Source: Siphonodentalium dalli (Eukaryota; Mollusca; Scaphopoda; Gadilida; Siphonodentaliidae). From it: a DNA stretch of 64,000 nt. Below, piece by piece: positions 34,401 to 48,000 of the stretch; within the stretch, counting starts at the first letter, position 1, and each line of letters starts with the position of its first letter. The DNA is taken from contig CP136062.1 of the NCBI GenBank assembly GCA_032622095.1, positions 134,247,282 through 134,311,281 on the forward strand, read 5' to 3'. The notes under the pieces were generated by a model, which saw nothing but the letters and a program-made list of their open reading frames with translations, was not told the origin of the DNA and did not search any database. A program made the position numbers and the translations under genes.

Positions 34401-34892
34401 AACTGTTATAATTATAATTTATATTTATGGCTAATAATATGATCTTGGGGGCGTTACCATTTCTGACTATGGTTTTCTTGCAGATTACTATATTTGTTAA
34501 TCTCAAATCTTCGCTCGTGGATTTTCCGCAAGGTACTGCTGAAGTTTCGATGGCCTACAGTGTTATTGACAACAGGTGCGCCGACGTCAAAGCGAAAGTA
34601 GGATTTCCATATTTACCCACGGGAAATTCCAATCTATTTTAAGCATATGAATCACTGGGGGAAAAAATCAGAGCACAATCGTCTTGTTTCGACAGTGTCG
34701 CGACAGTCTCTTTGTGGTTTTGCAGCTTCAATGTGAGTATCTAAGACATTCATTTAGCTCTATTTTAATTTGTATAGTTGCAGTGTGTCCTCAATCTTAT
34801 TATAATCGTTATTAGAAGTGTATTTTTATTAGATTTAATGTTACACAAGCTTTCAAGTTTTAATTTTAATGTGAAATTCAAAGTTACATCCT

Positions 34893-35637
34893 GGTCCAAC
34901 AAATTAGACTATACGGATTAGGGATCTGCGAATCGGGGATTTTGCATCGAATCGAATCTCGATATCGAATCTCCTTTCTGATATCGACATCGAATCGAAT
35001 CTCGAATCGAATCAACTAGTGATTGACATTGTTTACCAGTGTTTATTTCGTGGTCTCATGACGAAAACCTGCAAAATTCACTAGATACTATATAACAATG
35101 TTAATCTCCTTAAACATCCTTTGGAACTTGTGTTTTCTTTAGGAAAATCATGACATAGCAAATCACTCTCATGAAGGGTTTGGGATATGTTGCATTGAAT
35201 TTCTAATTTATACAGTGTGATACAGATTACATATATATGCGGCGAATGATCACAGTGACAGGTTGCGATCGAAGGACATAATTTGCATATTAAATGCACG
35301 TCTATTCTGAACGGCATATATATTACATGACATACGTTGGCTAACCTTGTGCTTCAATTTGTGTGATTTCAGGTCATTTGGCATAGTGTGTTATCTAGAC
35401 GCAAATAACGAGACAACACCGATTCGAAAATATCCGAATCAGCGGACCGATTCGGTGTCAATCTCGAATCGGGTGCCTGATATTGACATCGAATCGAATC
35501 TCAAATATTCGCAGCTCCCTAATTCGGATTAAGAATTATTTTAATATTTGGACATTTACGATTATGAGGAATTAAGATAACATAAATGTCCAAATATTAA
35601 AATATATCTTAATCCGAATCGTCTAATTTGTTGGACT
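34893..35637. mobile_element. Hairpin MITE split by a hAT-like element
   Basis: Outer pieces 34893-34918 and 35530-35637. The left end GTCCAACAAATTAGAC and its complement at the right end pair. The arms continue through TAATATTTGGACATTTA and its complement. With the hAT-like insert removed it is a near-perfect foldback of about 130 bp. Confidence 0.75.
34919..35521. mobile_element. hAT-like element with 8-bp target duplication
   Basis: Inverted ends TAGGGATCTGCGAAT and (complement of right) TAGGGAGCTGCGAAT. Flanks ATACGGAT (34911-34918) and ATTCGGAT (35522-35529) match at 7 of 8. GAATCGAATCTCGAT repeats are subterminal on both sides. 603 bp, no transposase. Confidence 0.8.
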
Positions 35638-35812
35638 AATACCAAACTAGCCATTTTAGCTGCTGATGGCCTCCATTGACCTGTTTAGTGTTATCTAAAC
35701 CAACAAAACTTAATTTACTACCAAATAACACAAAATATAAACAAAATTAGCCTTGATATTTTCTTATGGATGTATAATAACCATGACTGGTATAAATTTA
35801 TCTTTTTTTACC

Positions 35813-36351
35813 TAGATCATGCCATGATTCGAATCTCTACTATGGCTAACACCCGTAGAGATCATATTCCACAAGTACAAAACCTGGTAACTTTTTGAAG
35901 TTTTGACAGGGAACCTTATAAAGTCGAAAAAACAACGCGAGGAATATATTTCTTAGTTATTATCTGTTCCTTAATAATGTAATTCACTGTTGGTGAAGGT
36001 CCCAACTCAAAATTTTACGATTTAAATGACTTTGTGAGCGACTTTTTCTTTGCGCAGCTTACAATTATGGAATATCTCCAGGGTAATAATCAAGGTTTAT
36101 TGTGATATCAGCTCACAAAAGTCACAGAAAAACATGCAATTTCGAGTTCGGACCTTCACCTACAGCCGCTTTGAAAGTATATTATTAAGGAACAGATAAT
36201 AACTAAGAAATATATTCCCCACATTATTTTTCGACTTTATATTAAAGTTCCCTGTCAAAACTTCAAAAAAGTTCCCAGGTTTTGTACTCATGGTGGAATA
36301 TGATCTCTATGGGAATAATGCAGCCATAGAAGAGATTCATGGCATGATCTA
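35813..36351. mobile_element. M3 palindromic MITE, copy a
   Basis: Ends TAGATCATGCCATGA and complement. Flanks TTTTTTACC (35804-35812) and ATTTTTACC (36352-36360) match at 8 of 9. The whole element is a long imperfect inverted repeat. Confidence 0.78.
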
Positions 36352-36745
36352 ATTTTTACCATGCTATGCATTCAGCATTACAGATATTAATGGTACTCAA
36401 TCCGATCAGACAGTTCCCATATCATCAAGATACAACAACAACATTTCTTCAAAATACGTTTTAGTTATCAGAATCGATTTATTGCAACCAAATAATGCTA
36501 ACCACTAGCTGTAAGCTATGGTATCAAATTTCCCAAAACATGTTATTTATCAACATTTTGTTCAGCAAAATATGGCCGTATTGTCACTTAAGTATCACTT
36601 ATTGCCACCTGATTTTAGAGTTATCCAACTTCATCCGCAATTTTGTCCGTGACCATCCGTTTGACCACATTTTTCTAGACCACAAATCATTGCACATCTC
36701 GAGAAATAACAAACTTAAAAAATTGTTATCTGATCACTCTGAGCT

Positions 36746-38293
36746 GGGAGCGAGTCAACTCGTACCCTGACCAACTCGTACCCTGTTATAAAATGCCCGT
36801 TATTTAGTTAACTAAAGCGCTTAAAATTTTTTAAAAGATGCAATATGTCTTAGTCGTGGTGCCGGATCATAGTATGTCCATTATTAGCTCAACTTTACTT
36901 TGTAAAGTTTGAGCTATTGCCATGGCTTTGTCGTCCGTCGTCCGTGTGTACGTGTGTACGTAAGGCGTCAACAATGCAGTCTACAGGTCGTACCTTTGGT
37001 CGGATCATTATGAAATTTGTCATAGCTGTTGACATCAACATTTAGACCAGAATGATTAATTTTGGGGTCATTCGGTAAAAAAACATGGCCGCCAGTGGCC
37101 ATCTTGCATTTCAAAATTCAATCCATTAGCACGGGCTACAGGGCGTACTGTTTGTCTGATCGTCATGAAATTAGTCATGGATGTTAATATTGACATGTAG
37201 ATGGGAACGAGTAATTTTGGGGTCATTCGGCCAAAAAACATGGCGGCCAGCAGCAGCCATCTTGGATTTTACTCTTTGTATGACTAAATACTTTAGCACG
37301 GGCTACAGGTCGTACCTTTAGTCTGAACATCATCAAATTTGTCATGGATGTTAATATTGACATGTAGATGGGAACGAGTCATTTTGGGGTCATTCGGCCA
37401 AAAAACATGGCCGCCAGCAGCCATCTTGGATTTTACTCTTTGTATGACTAAATCCTTTAGCACGGGCTACAGGCCATACTTTTAGTCTGATCATCATAAA
37501 ATTTGTCATGGCTGTTGAAATTGAAATATAGATGGGAACGAGTCATTTTGGGCTCATTCGGACAAAAAACATCGCCGCCAGCGGCCATCTTGGATTTCAA
37601 AATTCAATCCATTAGCACGGGCTACAGGTCGTACTGTTCATCTGATCATCATGAAATTTGTCATGGATGTTAATATTGACATGTAGATGGGAACAAGTAA
37701 TTTTGGGGTCATTCGGCCAAAATACATGGCCGCCAGCAGCCATCTTGGATTTTACTCTTTGTATGACTAAATTCTTTAGCATGGGCTACAGGTCGTACCT
37801 TTAGTCTGATCGTCATAAAATTTGTCATGGATGTTAACGATGACATGTAGATGGGAACGACTCATTTTGGGGTCCTTCGGCCGCAAACATGGCCACAGCA
37901 GCCATCTTGGATTTTACTCTTTGTATGACTAAATTCTTTAGCACAGGCTACATGTCGTACCTTTAGTCTGATCATCATAAATTTTGTCATGAATGTTAAT
38001 AATGACATGTAGATGGGATACAATCATTTTGGGGTCATTCGGCCGAAAACATGGCTGCCAGCAGCCATCTTGGATTTTACTTTTCTCTTCATGTCTATAA
38101 ACTAGTATTAGACATTCAACTTTCCACATTCCTAATCGCTCCATTGACTGTAATACATTAAATTATTCCCTTTCCAAGTTGAGCTACAGTGTCATTGACA
38201 CTTTCATTTAGTTAAAATACCACCGTTTTGTCCCCATGGATTGCTGAAAAACATCAGGGTACGAGTTGGTCAGGGTACGAGTTGACTGGCACC
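36746..38293. mobile_element. TIR element with 9-bp target duplication (Mutator-like?)
   Basis: Flanked by CTCTGAGCT on both sides (36737-36745 and 38294-38302). The ends are ~40-bp inverted repeats containing GTCAACTCGTACCCTGACC and a second CAACTCGTACCCTG. A 9-bp duplication with long TIRs is the Mutator-superfamily pattern. Most of its interior is the Y-family copy B. Confidence 0.82.
36884..38206 (-). mobile_element. Y-family element, copy B
   Basis: Reverse orientation: starts TTAGCTCAACTTTACTTTGT (hairpin) and ends GTTGAGCTACAGTGTCATTG then ACACTTTCA. It has six to seven tandem ~165-bp modules, each with CATCTTGGATTTTACTCTTT, ACATGGCCGCCAGCAGCCAT and GGGCTACAGGTCGTACC. The modules are nearly identical, so amplification looks recent. 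Confidence 0.78.
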
Positions 38294-38385
38294 CTCTGAG
38301 CTATGATGTGTGGGTTCCTCGACTCGAATCAAATATATTTTACCCCCTAAGCCAAAGAGATAGTAATTTAGGAGCATTAATTCGG

Positions 38386-38963
38386 ATAAAACATCTTTAA
38401 ATGCATTACAACTATTTGCAATGTTTTATATAAAAATCTGTTGTTTTTGTTGTTGGAAGTGTTTTTTCGGAAGCCCGAAGGGGCACCCTATCTATTATTA
38501 ATCAACTTATCAGTGATAATCTCCGAGTCTGAATGATACAATCACACAAATCATCATACCAGATAAAAGAGATTATCCTTGGTAGCATCCGGGCTTTTCC
38601 TAGTGACAGTTGTAGACTATTGTTCCAATAAATTGTCTAAAATTTCCAAGTTTGAATAGTGATTATTTCAAGTGTGAGGATCCCTCAAGATTTAATTTTA
38701 ATTTTTTGTCAATTGGTTAATGTATAAGTGCACGATGAACCATGGTTTAGTAACAGCAGGCAATAAATTGGCTTTCTGACCAGCTGGAGTGGCAATTTAA
38801 ATACTTTATTTTTCTCTATGGCAGGGTCACAGTCCCTATTCTAAATATGCTCAGGGTAGGATAATCTGTACACACAATCAGCTCACCCCCTTGCTATAGT
38901 GTTGGTGATGTAGTAATAACATCCTAATTAAATAATTACCTGGTTGTACCTTCCATTTTTCAG
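38386..38963. other. Immediate 5' region of ALPK1
   Basis: Holds the likely end of a 5' intron; the CATTTTTCAG acceptor ends at 38963. Promoter and first exon not identified. Confidence 0.35.
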
Positions 38964-38981
38964 ATTTAACTCCTTACAAGA

Positions 38982-39039
38982 ATGGATAGGAGAGAGAGCA
39001 TTCTACCAAACTTTAATGTTGATGTTAATGTGTCACAAG
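38982..39039 (+). CDS. ALPK1: ALPK1 coding exon 1
   Basis: Begins MDRRESILPNFN; 19 codons plus one base. Donor CAAG|GTGAGC. A CATTTTTCAG acceptor at 38954-38963 suggests the exon starts with 18 nt of 5' UTR, so an upstream non-coding exon is expected but not located. Confidence 0.8.
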
Positions 39040-42000
39040 GTGAGCTGAGCACATATCTAGTTCTGAATATGCTCTGTGACTTGCCAAAATATTTGGCAAA
39101 CAAGTACTCAATTTCACAGTGGTCGCTTAACCCTTCCATGTCTGAAGCTTCCTGAAATTTTGCAAAAACCCTGTGTCAATTAATGCATTCTCCTATATAT
39201 GCGAGTCTCCCATAGGGAGCCTTCGGATATAAGAGAATGCATTGACCTAACAATATTTACCTTGACATTGTAAGCCAGTGCATTCTCTTGTATATGCAAG
39301 GCTCCCTATGGGAGACTCACATATATAAGAGAATGCGTGACACAGGATATTGAATGCTACACCAGCACAGCTCCCACCATGAAAGGTTAAAACATGCATG
39401 TCACGAAGGTGAAAATTAGGAAAGTTAGTACCTAGTCATTTACAACAGGTAGTTAATCTGATTTGTATTTGAGACAGGTAGGGGAACTGTGTCTGATGAT
39501 GATGTTTATACAACTAGTCACCTTTCTGTTGAGGTCCCTGTGTGTAAGTTGATATACCTTATCTTTAACCCTTTCATGGTGGGAGCTGCGCTGGTGCAGC
39601 ATTGAAGACCCTGTGTCAGTGCATTCTCTTATATATGTGAGTCTGCCATAGGGAGCCTCACATATATAAGAGAATGCACTGGCTTACAAGGTCAAGGTAA
39701 ATATTGTTAAGCCAATGTATTCTCTTATATATGCGAGGCTCCCTATGGCAGACTCACATATATAAGAGAATGCATTGGCACAGGGTTTTCACAAAAAATT
39801 CAGGAAGCTCCAGTCATGAGAGGGTTAATTATATTGTGAGGGTGTTTGGTTTATTGTTTTATGATAATCCACCAGAGGAAGGATGAGAATATACTAAACC
39901 TAACAATTAGCTCCTGCTGGAATGTATTTATTTGTGGTTATGTGAATTTCGCCCAACATGTAGATGCATTTCAATTAAATTCAACGAAGATCAATCATCT
40001 TCATTATCTGAAATGACAAGTTCTGTTTGTTTAATTTATAATGTGTGTGTAAATTTCTAAATCAACGAAAGTCTTTAATTCATTAATGCCAAACCCCTAG
40101 CAAATTATATAGCCTGGCTGCCAGCCCCCATGAGCGATGTTATGACATATTATTATATTAGCATCAATCAGATACCATTTTTGAGTCATCTTCTGGCTGA
40201 TGGATGATGATTTCTAATGGCAAGTTCACCACACCTGTTGGTTTCATGGATATAAACTGATGGACGCTCATGTCTGCTGTAGACATACATTTGTGCTTTA
40301 ATATTTTAATGAGTTATTGCTAACTCTATGTCAAAATAAACTTGGTCGATGCCTTCATCTGTTGACATTGAGGCCCGTCTGAATATTGTCATCAAATTGT
40401 CCTGTTTGGACGATGTGATAATTATGTGATACTGCAGACTGTAACCACATCGTTGCCATAAAGCAAATATATTTTTAATTATAAATTTCCAATTTAATCA
40501 ATTAGCTAATTATTTCACTGTAATTGGTATCATTTTTTATCATAATGAATAGCACAAAAAGGGGGAAAGGAATAAAGTGAAAATATAACAACTTTGGTGA
40601 ACGTTATAATGCCATCACCTAGAGAGTTAAAATAGCCATTTAAACCAGTTGTTTAAACTAATGGGAATAAATGTTCCATAAAGCATGATGAATTTTGGTC
40701 CAACATCATTTGTCAACTTCTAAAAGAATTTGGCAAAAAAAAAATTCATTGGGCAAAATAATTGGCAAATGTGAATTGTGAGTCAGCGTGGACCCTGTTC
40801 TAGTTGTGTATTACCAATATTCACTTATCCATTATGTAAACTCATTGGTTGTTCATGATATGCCAAACAAACCTGGATCACATCAAAGCTTCTAATATAA
40901 AAAAGCTATAGTACTAGCTGAGTTGAAGGAATATCTCAACAGCTTTTTCGAAACTCATCAAGCTTCGTTCACAATGATAGCAGCTAGTGAATATTTTACC
41001 AACCAATGAATATGAATCATTCTGCTCTTGTATTATATGTTCTCTGTCTGTCTTCTGCTTTTATTACCTAATCACCCCTCCAATATGAGTCCAAATGAAT
41101 ATTCCAATGTATACTTTTATAACTGAATGGGAGCATTTGGATATTTATTGTAAACTTCTGATATATAATAACAAATAAGAAGATTGTGTGTAATTGTATT
41201 GTTGTAAATTGATTCTTTGCAACCAGAATACATCTTTATTTGTTTCTATTTAGATGTGCTAGCAGAGATTTATGGCCATGACATTGATTCAGCTGTGCAG
41301 AATCCATTGCGATGTTTGGAGGCATGGTTCGCTGTCCTGCCAGATAACATCCAAGAACTAGTTGTAAATGCCGAGGCACAGATGTGGCCATTCCTGCCCA
41401 ATGATGTCAGCCACAACTGGATTTTCCAGAAACATTCTAAGTTTACTGACATATCACACATTGAAATTCTGCTGGTAAGTAATTATCCAATCTCTTATTT
41501 AGAGGGACTTGAATGAAAAAATATCATAACAGTTTATAAACCATCATCACTATGAAGAACATGGAAATATATATAGATTTGTGTCTTATTTTTTATAGCT
41601 CTCTAATTATGAGATATCACATGTTAAAGATGGATTATCTCTTTAAATAATAAATTTTAAATAGTTTCGTGGTTGGAAAATAATTGATATGAACTGAAGA
41701 CCCCTGTCCGGAAAAGCTTCTATCAATTAATATTGATTTTATTTCGAATATTAAATCGGGACCGTGTATGTGCCTATTTTTAGAACAGACCATTCGGATG
41801 ATATAGAGCACTGGGCTGTTCCCATCATGATGGCTGCGCACCGAAATCAAAATATGCCAGATTGATTATGTGTATTGTGTTGTTCCACATATATAAGCGA
41901 TAATGAGTATAATTAACGTTTATTTGTGACAAAATTGTACAATAAAATTTCTGGTCTCTGTTAACAGTAACCACTATTGTTCGTTAGCCAAACAACTACA

Positions 42001-45000
42001 CCTTTTTAGACTAGAAAATATTCTAAATAAAATTAATATTAATCGATAGAAGCATTTCTGGACAGGAGTCTTTGATTCAGATCTAATATTTTATACCCCG
42101 GTAACTATATAAAACATGTTTACAAAGAGATAATCCACCTTTAAAGCCATTGTTCGGTTTGTTATGTCAAAAATACTGTTATTAAAGTGCCTGCCATTTT
42201 ATCAACAAAAAACTTGGCAAATTCTGATAAAATCATGAATGTTTATATAACAAAAGATCAGAGAAATGAATAATATTCCAGAAAATGTAGATTTTCAGCA
42301 AAACATTTGATTTACCATGTCAATTTGTGATGTTTGTTGATAAAGTGACTTGCACTATGCACTGTAACATTAATGTTTACATAACAATAGTTTCAACATG
42401 TAAAGTCTCGTCACCAGAGAGTTGTCAGTATTAAAAATAAGAACAAATTTAAGTCCATATACAGTAATGCCATAAATAATCAGAGAGCTTTCCGATGAAT
42501 GGCAACAAGCCATATTTCCGACAAAATCCTGAAAAGTTACCCATAATTCTGCTGTGGTTAAGGAGTCGATTATTTAGGGCATTACTGTATTTCTCCATTT
42601 TCTTCGTATAGTGATGATGGTTGTACAAACTTTTATGATTTTTCACATTTGCCCATTGCGATTGCCATGTCACTTTAATTCCTGACTAGATTCTTTCATT
42701 CAGTTCTAAAACGAATAAATTCAATTTGGAATGGTCCAAATTTCATTTGTATAAAGATCATCAGACCATATAGGTGGAGAGAATGCCCTATTCATCCCCA
42801 TTCATTCATTTTAGGAATGTTCGGATAATTAATAAGTTGAACGATTATTTAATATCCAATATTTAATTGGCATAATATCTTTTGTTGACAGAGATGTCTT
42901 GACATGGCAATACAAGCTAAAGAATTTGAAAAAGCTGCAGCCTTGGCATTTGTCATCGACCGATTCATGTACAGATATGGTGGATCTTCAGTTCTGCTCA
43001 ACATTGTTGATAAAATTTCTCAACTGGCTCCTAATGTTGTCATAGCACCTCAAGTTATCATCAGAAAGGCGAGAGTAATGAAAGATAATGGAAATCTACA
43101 TGGCGCGATGAAAGTACTTGACCAGATGATTGATCGAGCAGGTATTAAACAACTTATGAATAGTAAATAACTTGTCTGCCCATTACAACACATTGAAATT
43201 TGACAATACATTTTGTACATTGTACTTTGTCATACTTTGGGTAATCTTGCCTGTGAATCTTCTACATTTGCATAAAAATTCAGTTGACGGTAACCAAATT
43301 GTTGTTAAAACCAGATAGTGAGTTTGTATTAATTTTATATTTTCACTTCTGTCAATGAAATTGAGAAAACACTAATTTTTTAAACTTTTGCCATGACCTT
43401 GTTTTTACTCAAAACTGTAGTTTTATATAAATAATGCATCCCGGCCAACTATGCCTAAACAGTGGTCCGCAAAGGAAAGTAGTTCACCTGTCGCTCATGG
43501 ACAATACTTTCTCTCTTAAAATTCAACTCCAAACCCTGCATTATCTATTGAATATCACATTATATATCATATCAACCTACCGGGGAGAGCTTTCCGATGA
43601 ATGGCAACAAGCCATATTTCCGACTAAATCCTGAAAAGTTACCCATAATTCTGCTGTGGTTAAAGAGTCGATTAATTAGGGCATTACTGTACATTGCCTG
43701 CTGGTTCTCTAATGGTTTTGAAGAAGAAGGTTGTGCTGTTTTTCGATTTTGGAGAGGGACTTATTTTGACAATTCGAGAGTCTATCGGACTTAATGAGCT
43801 TATACCGGTACATTTTTTTTCAGAAGGCAAATGGGATTACAAGAATGAGAACCAGTATCTAAATGTTGCTACAGTGTGTATACAAATCAAAGGCCACATC
43901 TATCATAATCTTGGTAAGTATAAAGTTTGTGTAGAAAAGAGATGTAATTATTGGAGTACCAGTATTAATTTAGAGATCATATTATCAGACTTGGCACATG
44001 GAAAGCTGGCAAAGTGATAATTACAAATTCCATGATTCATTTTATTCAACTTGCTAGTTCTTCATTGCCATATTATTGTCATCAAATTACAGCTGTTAAG
44101 TCAAATGTCGGTAACTTGAAAACCCCACTTAATTTGAAGTCATTGTCTGGTCATAGCTGATTCTGTGTGAAAAGTCAATAGAATAAACATGGTTAAGTCG
44201 AAGGACGATAAATCAAAATTCCTGTTTCAGGGAAACAAAATTTAGTCCCAGCCAGCTTATAATTTCATAACACTAATTTAACTATACATTGTTTGTTGAA
44301 CTTATCATCTGAACATTTCAATGAATATAAATCCTTCTGGTCTTGTATTATCTTTTTTTTCTGTCTGTCTTCTTCTTATATATCCTGAACACACCAATCA
44401 ATAACAGATTATTCCAATATCCACCGTTGTGTGGGAGAATCCATTTTGTATAGATGATACCCTGATGTGATTGCAGTGTATAAACACATTTGGCTCAGAT
44501 CACAGACATATAAATCGCAAACCGACTTTTATGTGTTTGTGATTGGCACAAATGATTTCATATTGTGTAATTATTATGTAAGATAATGTCATCCCAGTGA
44601 AATGGGACGACCTGAAAATGAGTTGGAAATATTATTAAATATCGGGAAGTGTTGATGTCATTAATTTTGCTGTTGTACTAACAACATTGTAATTCCTACA
44701 TTTATTATCACTTCTGTGCCAAATTTTAAAATGCTATAGAAATGAAGTGGATGTAACTATTTAGGAAATTAATGTAGTTTGTGTGCATTTTTGGAGTGAT
44801 AATGCGTTGTCACGGTGACCATTGGGCACATGTGTGAAGCAGTTTACACCAAATTGCTGTAACGGCCACAGTGCATTATCCCTCAATAAACCACACCCAA
44901 ACTACCATTTTCGAAGTAGAATTTGCTGATAATTTTCTTTTCCGGAAGATAAATTGAATATAATATTTGATAGAATTTTATGAAACAGGTTATATGGTTT

Positions 45001-48000
45001 TCATATGAAAAAGTCCAGTATGTGGATTAATTACATGATAATACAGGTCAAGTTCAAATTTGGGTCTCATCCGACTATTTCTGACACAGATATGACCTTT
45101 TTCATTTCAGACCTTTTGCCATCGAGGAGGAAGTTTTTTAGTAGCAGAAATAGTTTCTTCATGCCAGAAATTTTGACTTCTTTGTTCTTAAAAAAGGCAA
45201 TGACCCAAAAAGCCAACAGTCCAAAAATCCACCTCTTTTTATTCTGGTGTCTAATCAAATATGTTAACAATATTGACAGTTGAAAGGTACGGTTGGCCTT
45301 GGCAGTGGGTATCCTGTGAAAATATTTCCACCCGTCAAAAACCGCCACAAACAGAAAGAACATAAAAATGTAGACAGACTTTATCCGTATACAAATAAGA
45401 AATATCGCATAAACAGTATGTTATTGTCATATTTTTTACCATTGCTATGTAAACAAAAGCATAAAAAGTTACTTTTCTGGTGTTTGTTTATATTATGATG
45501 GTAAACATAAAGAGCGTTCTTTGTGGGTGAATTCCTGATATAGAACGAATAAAGAGCGTTTATGCCATTTGTGTGTGATTAGTCAGTAGCATTTTGCTGT
45601 CCTCTGTAACCCAATCAGGCTCTTGCTTAGGTAAAATATAGTAAATCTTTATGATAACATGCTGTTTACGCAATGGTCATGGTATATATGAACGAAACTG
45701 TATGCGTTTTAATTATTTTTTTGGTTACAGTGATTGGAACAAATATGAATATTTTCGACAATTAAGGCCTCACGTGCCTTTGAAAGCAAAGTTAGATTCA
45801 AGGATTGTTCCCAGAATCAAATTTTTCATTTCTAAAAGGTCACTGGTCAAATAAAGCCACCTTATTCGGGGGGACATGCGGCCTAGCAGCCTTTTATTTA
45901 TATAACTTGTTCCATATTTATTTCCACAATATCAGCTTAAATAATATTTACAATATGGAGAAATCTTATACCATGCAGCACATTAAGATATCCCAATAAT
46001 CTACCTCTAATATACAATCGATCAATTTAATCTATGGTTGCACGTCGTTTAAAAAATATGCCCAATTATTCTACCAACTGCATTTAGGTCAACAATATGT
46101 GATGAGCAACGAACAGGATTTAGTGTAAAAAAACACAGGCTATCTTTTTATTCAGTTTAATTTATTCAACTATTTCTATTTTCACATTTTTCAGGGTTAT
46201 GGAAGGAAGCTATCGGTCCACTTGTTCAAACAGTTCATGGCTTCAATCAGCTCAAAGATGACAAGGGAACTTCAAGCTCCTTAAGTTTACTGTCACGGTG
46301 CCTCAGTAAACTCAACAATGAGGAGTATCAGCAACTCAAGCGTGTATATAGCTTCATGTACAACAGCCCCTTCTATGAAGCATATTATTGTGGAATGGTT
46401 GCATTGTACTACGCTCCAATTGATAACCTGTTTATGGCAAAACATCAGGTGATTTATATTAAATTCACATACATTGATGCTACTCAAGGGCCTTAACATT
46501 GGGTACATGTGGACGATTATAAACCTATAGATTTTTAAAATCTGTTATTTTTTACCACCAGGAATATTTGGCGGCTGGCAAAAATCAGCTGACTTCTTAC
46601 AGAAATAGTACAGGCATGCATGCCGTTATGGGATGTCACTGCTCGATATACCATCAGCGCATCGGTGGTGATAGAAAATTAGTTCAGTATTAAAAGATGA
46701 TGAAAAGTGTCGCCATCAACAAGAATATGGAATATTGTGATAGTTGATGTGCGGATACATGCATTATACTTATTTATGAATCGGTAATCATGTTTTATCC
46801 ATGCATATATTCATGTTATATGGCACCATGCTGGTTACAAATGGAGTTTACATTCGTGATAACAGTTGTTGTGGAATTCCAATTTGAATTAGGAATCACC
46901 ATATATGGAAGTTGTAAATCACACTCGCTGACCTCAAAACTGCCAAGAAACTGTTATTGTAGGATTTTTACGGCAAATATGATATGATGATTGGTATTGT
47001 TGTGAGTATTTTTAATGGTAATAAACTAATTTGGATAACTAAATTTGCTTTTGGTGAAATTCCGTTGTTGTAGTAACTGGATGATAGAGGGACCATCAAA
47101 TCAGATTATGTACCTTTAACATGTCAGTTTGTGAGTGGAAATTCAGATTATGAAGCAGTGAATTATTATTTCTCTATCTGTTGTAGCTTGTTGCTGATGA
47201 GAATCTCCTGATGTACACTGTCAATCTTGGTTCACAACAAGAGAATTTGCTGCATACTGTTCTGCATGATCTGAAAATCAGTTTGCGAGCGCACAAGTCT
47301 ATTGATATCCTACAGGCATCAGAACAGTTCTATGAGTTCATCAGAGCGGTGTTTGTTGCAAGTCTTATTCTACATTTATCACCGTATGCAATGGATGGTA
47401 AACTTAGCTCATACTTTGAAGATGTTAGCCTATTTTTATACCAAGAGTATTGTAGAAGACATCTAGCCGGAGAACATCGTGGGAGAACAGTGAAGGCAAT
47501 GAATTCTGCTTTGACGTTGTTAGGAATTGAAAGTCTGGCCGGAAGTGAGCTCGTTGAAGAGAGAACATCGGGACAACCTTCAGAGAAATCTACAACTGAA
47601 GAGGGTCCATCCGATGAGGAAGCCAACAAAATTGAGCCTGATGAGTCACATGACACAGATTTAAAGTCCAAAGATACGTCATCCTGGGTTGATGGGATAA
47701 AGGTTGAGAAAATGGTACGCCATCTTGCTGGAACAGTTCCAGTTAGGAGAGCAGTTCAGGTTGATAAAAGCAGACAAGACAAAGCCATTACTGTAGCAGG
47801 AGATAGCGTGGATACTATTTGGAAGGAACTGAGTCACCATGGATGCAAGTATGGTAGGAAGTTTGTCGGTTTGCCTGCTGATCCAGAAGAATATCTTGCT
47901 AAATTTGATTTGAGACAGATCAGGAATATTGAGTCCATAGATGCATCTGTAGAGATTCAGCCAGTTGTGAATGTTAATGCCACAATACTTTCGACAACAG

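Larger units (their letters stand above)
36382..38385. mobile_element. M6 MITE, copy b, interrupted
   Basis: Left part 36382-36745 starts TTAATGGTACTCAATCCGAT. Right part resumes at 38303 with TTCCTCGACTCGAATC and TTTTACCCCCTAAGCC. The two are separated by the element 36746-38293 plus its 9-bp duplication. Confidence 0.7.

Noticed and set aside
43434-43794. Short ORFs between ALPK1 exons 3 and 4
   Set aside because: They overlap an M4 MITE arm; exon 4 alone matches the ALPK1 sequence and phase.
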